DNA from: Eubacteriaceae bacterium
GTDB lineage: Bacteria; Bacillota; Clostridia; Lachnospirales; Lachnospiraceae
NCBI GenBank assembly: GCA_902362455.1
Contig: CABIWJ010000007.1
Coordinates: forward strand, 62,001 to 126,000
Length of the DNA: 64,000 nt
Direction of reading: 5' to 3'
Both the position numbers and the translations under genes were made by a program. The number at the start of each line of letters is the position of its first letter. Position 1 is the first letter of the stretch. Below the pieces are notes generated by a model that saw only the letters and a program-made list of their open reading frames with translations, searched no databases and was not told the DNA's origin. Shown piece after piece: positions 61,128 through 64,000 of the stretch.

Positions 61128-61598
61128 ATGGCAATTAGAAATATCAGAACAGTAGGCGATGACGTTCTTAGAAAAGAATGTAAAGAAGTTAAGGTAATGA
61201 ATGAAAGAACTAAAAATCTGATTGATGATATGCTAGAAACAATGTATGAGGCAGACGGCGTAGGCCTTGCAGCACCTCAGGTAGGGGTACTTAAAAGAAT
61301 TGTTGTAATAGATATAGGAGATGGCCCTATTATTCTTATTAATCCTAAGATAGTTGAGACAAGCGGCAGCCAGACAGGTACAGAAGGATGTCTTAGTCTT
61401 CCTGGTAAAGCAGGTACAGTTACAAGACCTAATTATGCGAAAGTGGTTGCTTTAGATGAGGATATGAATGAAATAGAAGTTGAAGGAACTGAACTGTTAG
61501 CAAGAGCGTTATGTCATGAATGTGACCATTTAGATGGCAAGTTATATATTGACCTTGTAGAGGGTGATTTACATGACACAATGGTGGAGGAAGAATAG
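61128..61598 (+). CDS. def: Peptide deformylase
   Basis: 156 residues. The three metal/active-site motifs are GVGLAAPQVG, EGCLSLPG (Cys ligand) and HECDHLDGKL (two His ligands and catalytic Glu). It removes the formyl group from nascent N-terminal methionine. ATG 61128 follows AAAAGGTGA; the GTG at 61119 is part of that site. fmt begins three bases after its stop, pairing the formylation and deformylation enzymes in one operon. Confidence 0.97.
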   Translation: MAIRNIRTVGDDVLRKECKEVKVMNERTKNLIDDMLETMYEADGVGLAAPQVGVLKRIVVIDIGDGPIILINPKIVETSGSQTGTEGCLSLPGKAGTVTRPNYAKVVALDEDMNEIEVEGTELLARALCHECDHLDGKLYIDLVEGDLHDTMVEEE

Positions 61599-61601
61599 AA
61601 T

Positions 61602-62531
61602 ATGAGAATTGTATTTATGGGAACTCCTGACTTCTCGGTAGGAGCATTAGAGTCAATTATAGCAGCAGGACATACAGTGGAGGCAGTTGTCACACAACCT
61701 GATAAGAAGAAAGGCAGAGGCAATCAGGTACAGTTTACACCTGTTAAGGAAGCAGCATTAAAACATGGTATTACAGTATACCAGCCGGTTAAAGTAAGAG
61801 ATGAAGAATTTGTAAAGATATTAAAAGATATTAATCCCGAAGTTATGGTTGTAGTGGCATTTGGACAGATTGTATCTAAAGAGATTCTTGATATTCCTAA
61901 ATATGGATGTATTAATATACACGCATCGTTATTACCAAAATATCGTGGTTCTGCACCGATACAATGGGCAATAATTAATGGTGACGATAAGACCGGAGTT
62001 ACAACTATGCAGATGAATGAAGGCATAGATACAGGTGACATTTTAGAAGTATCAGAAATTAAGATAGACAGAAAAGAAACAGGAGGAAGTCTGTTTGATA
62101 AATTATCTGAAGTTGGTGCTAAATTAATTGTACAGACTCTAGAAAATGTCGAAAAGGGTACTATTACTCCGATTAAGCAGAACGAAGACGAGGCAAGTCA
62201 CGTTAAGATGCTTAAGAAAGAGTTTGGTAAAATTGACTTTAATAAACCAGCTATAGAAATAGAAAGACTTATAAGAGGACTTAATCCATGGCCAAGTGCA
62301 TATACAAAATTAGATGATAAAACATTAAAGATATGGGATGCAGATGTAATAGATAAAGAATATGACGGAGTCGCAGGTGAAATTGTAGATGTTGATAAGA
62401 ACTGTATATATGTTAAAACAGGTGATAAGACATTAGCAATTAATGAATTGCAGTTAGAAGGCAAAAAGAGAATGGAGACTTCTGCATTTTTACTGGGTTA
62501 TAAAATAGAAAAAGGAGTAACTCTTTTATGA
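61602..62531 (+). CDS. fmt: Methionyl-tRNA formyltransferase
   Basis: 309 residues. FMGTPDFSVGALESI opens the Rossmann part. INIHASLLPKYRGSAPIQWA carries the catalytic Asn/His region, and GIDTGDIL the Asp. The C-terminal OB-like domain binds initiator tRNA. It uses 10-formyl-THF, the product made by Fhs/FolD encoded nearby. GGAGGAAG lies upstream within the end of def. Its stop overlaps the rsmB start by four bases (ATGA). Confidence 0.97.
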   Translation: MRIVFMGTPDFSVGALESIIAAGHTVEAVVTQPDKKKGRGNQVQFTPVKEAALKHGITVYQPVKVRDEEFVKILKDINPEVMVVVAFGQIVSKEILDIPKYGCINIHASLLPKYRGSAPIQWAIINGDDKTGVTTMQMNEGIDTGDILEVSEIKIDRKETGGSLFDKLSEVGAKLIVQTLENVEKGTITPIKQNEDEASHVKMLKKEFGKIDFNKPAIEIERLIRGLNPWPSAYTKLDDKTLKIWDADVIDKEYDGVAGEIVDVDKNCIYVKTGDKTLAINELQLEGKKRMETSAFLLGYKIEKGVTLL

Positions 62532-63985
62532 TGAATAAAGAGAGTGTGAAAACAGGCATTACTTCAAAGATAGAGAAAAACACAAAGATACAAAATAATT
62601 CAAAGACTATGACGAAATCAGGTAATAAGAATAATCGTGAAATAATAATTGAAATTCTCATTCAGGTTTTAGAAGAGGGCAGATTAAGTCATCTTGTAAT
62701 AAGAGATAAGCTAGAGCAATATAATTTCTTAGAGAAACAGGATAAGGCATTTATTAACAGAGTATCAGAGGGAACAATTGAACGTAGGATAACAATTGAT
62801 TATATAATAGATGAATTTTCTAAGACAAAAGTTAAGAAAATGAAGCCTTTAATAAGAGAACTTCTAAGAATGTCAGTGTATCAGATTATGTATATGGAGT
62901 CGGTTCCTGATAGTGCTGTATGTAATGAGGCTGTTAAGATTGCGAAGAAACGGGGATTTTCTAATCTGTCGGGTTTCGTAAACGGTGTATTAAGAAATAT
63001 TTCAAGGAATAAAGATAATATTAAATATCCGGATATTAATAAAGATAAGATACCTTTTTATTCGGTAAGATATTCTGTGCCTGAATGGTTAATAAGTTCA
63101 TTTATCAGAGATTATGGTGAGGATATTACCATTGGTATGTTAGACAGTATGTTTATTGAAGAGGATAAAAAGGTAACTGTAAGAATTAACACATCTAAGG
63201 CTCGACCTGATAATGTAATTTCTATGTTAGAAGAACAGGGAATACATACGGTAGAATCAGAGTTTGCAGATAATGCACTTATTATAAGCGGATATGATAA
63301 TATCGATAACATAGAAGCATTTAGAAAAGGATATATACAGATACAGGATATAAGCTCTATGTTAGTTGGTCAGATAAGTGGCATTAAGGAGAATATGGTC
63401 TGCATTGATATGTGTGCTGCACCAGGTGGAAAAAGTATGCATATGGCAGATTTACTTAATGGAACAGGTATGGTTTACTCAAGAGATTTAACTGACAGTA
63501 AGGTAAAGATGATAGAAGAAAATGTTGCAAGATGCGGTTTTAATAATATAACTGTAGAGAGACAGGATGCAACAGTATATGTAAACAAAGATGATGAAAA
63601 AGCCGATATAGTTATTGCTGACGTTCCATGTTCAGGTATGGGTGTGTTAAGAAAGAAAACAGATATAAAATATAATATATCAGAAGACAGTGTGAAAGAA
63701 TTAGCAAAAATTTCACAGAATATTCTTAAAAATGCAGTAAAATATCTCAAAAAGGGTGGAATATTAATATTTAGTACTTGTACCATGAACAGATTAGAAA
63801 ATGATAAGACAAGAGAATGGCTGATAAATGAGATGGGGCTTGAACCTGCTGACTTTACAGAATACTTAGATAATGGTATATTAGACATTAAAATGAATAG
63901 AGAAAGTGTTAAGAAAGGATACGTACAGTTATTTATGAATAGAGATTTTGATGGATTTTATATAAGTAAATTTATCAAAAGATAA
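62528..63985 (+). CDS. rsmB: 16S rRNA (cytosine967-C5)-methyltransferase RsmB
   Basis: 485 residues, somewhat longer than usual because of a Lys/Asn-rich leader of about 35 residues. The NusB-like RNA-binding domain (about 38-165, ending SGFVNGVLRNI) precedes the methyltransferase. CIDMCAAPGGKSMHMADLL binds SAM, DVPCSGMGVLRKK holds one catalytic Cys, and STCTMNRLEND the nucleophile Cys. It methylates C967 of 16S rRNA. GGAG precedes the ATG, which overlaps the fmt stop. Confidence 0.95.
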   Translation: MMNKESVKTGITSKIEKNTKIQNNSKTMTKSGNKNNREIIIEILIQVLEEGRLSHLVIRDKLEQYNFLEKQDKAFINRVSEGTIERRITIDYIIDEFSKTKVKKMKPLIRELLRMSVYQIMYMESVPDSAVCNEAVKIAKKRGFSNLSGFVNGVLRNISRNKDNIKYPDINKDKIPFYSVRYSVPEWLISSFIRDYGEDITIGMLDSMFIEEDKKVTVRINTSKARPDNVISMLEEQGIHTVESEFADNALIISGYDNIDNIEAFRKGYIQIQDISSMLVGQISGIKENMVCIDMCAAPGGKSMHMADLLNGTGMVYSRDLTDSKVKMIEENVARCGFNNITVERQDATVYVNKDDEKADIVIADVPCSGMGVLRKKTDIKYNISEDSVKELAKISQNILKNAVKYLKKGGILIFSTCTMNRLENDKTREWLINEMGLEPADFTEYLDNGILDIKMNRESVKKGYVQLFMNRDFDGFYISKFIKR

Positions 63986-63992
63986 GAAAGGT

Positions 63993-64000
63993 ATGGACAT
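63993..64000 (+). CDS. Start of a further gene (cut by window end)
   Basis: GAAAGGT followed by ATGGACAT just after rsmB looks like the first three codons of the next operon gene. In related genomes rlmN often follows rsmB, but too little is visible to say. Confidence 0.35.

Overview
The window looks like chromosome of a low-GC Gram-positive anaerobe of the Clostridia, most likely a Lachnospiraceae gut commensal. This is inferred from AT-rich DNA with AGA/ATA-heavy codon use, an LPXTG-anchored surface protein, a meso-DAP-type MurE beside DapF, a DUF3877-like protein, SpoIIIE/FtsK and TepA, a MalEFG-type sugar importer, formate-tetrahydrofolate ligase, and purposeful GGAG/AGGAGG ribosome sites. 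The species cannot be fixed from sequence alone. I saw no rRNA, tRNA, CRISPR array, prophage or intact insertion sequence.

Layout. 0.4-9.4 kb: a small HNH-repeat protein, a giant LPXTG surface protein with an N-terminal DUF4430 domain and a C-terminal alpha/alpha toroid (the two folds that make up animal intrinsic factor/transcobalamin), a second DUF4430 protein, and an ECF importer (EcfT plus a fused EcfA-EcfA'-S protein). 9.4-16.5 kb: S66 peptidase, PdaA-like deacetylase behind a very large nested inverted repeat, YlmH, MATE exporter divergent from an AraC regulator, and a subtilisin-like protease. 16.6-21.8 kb: a 59-codon gene and a 1550-residue DUF4011 helicase-nuclease that may be a defence protein. 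22-23.4 kb: a pyridoxal-phosphate locus wrecked by deletions (pdxT intact, pdxS and its MocR regulator truncated). 23.5-32.9 kb: rhodanese-TtcA fusion, DUF3877, MetE-like methyltransferase, GntR/ABC cassette, formate/nitrite channel, SH3-NlpC/P60 hydrolase. 33-38.2 kb: rpsO-pnp, metY, and a eukaryote-type hisA. 38.4-44.3 kb: a malto-oligosaccharide operon (binding protein, two permeases, MalQ, LacI). 44.3-49.2 kb: two adjacent dynamin-like GTPases, then TepA. 49.5-64 kb: uppP, ftsK, fhs, dapF, murE-folD, priA-def-fmt-rsmB housekeeping genes.

The most unusual layer is non-coding. Two dispersed element families sit in front of genes. Family I (about 135 bp) occurs at 177 and 48,184. Family II (about 140 bp) sits directly in front of hisA, dapF and priA, and a related half lies in front of uppP. 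Family II hairpins show compensatory base changes between copies, and each copy also contains a short frame with the peptide core KNNADA. In addition, many unrelated genes (MATE, ABC ATPase, a membrane protein, fhs, dapF, murE, priA) start just after a small hairpin whose 3' arm runs into a conserved CGGAATGGAG or CAGAAATGAGG box that includes the Shine-Dalgarno sequence. Several gene starts were moved downstream of the longest frame because of that box.
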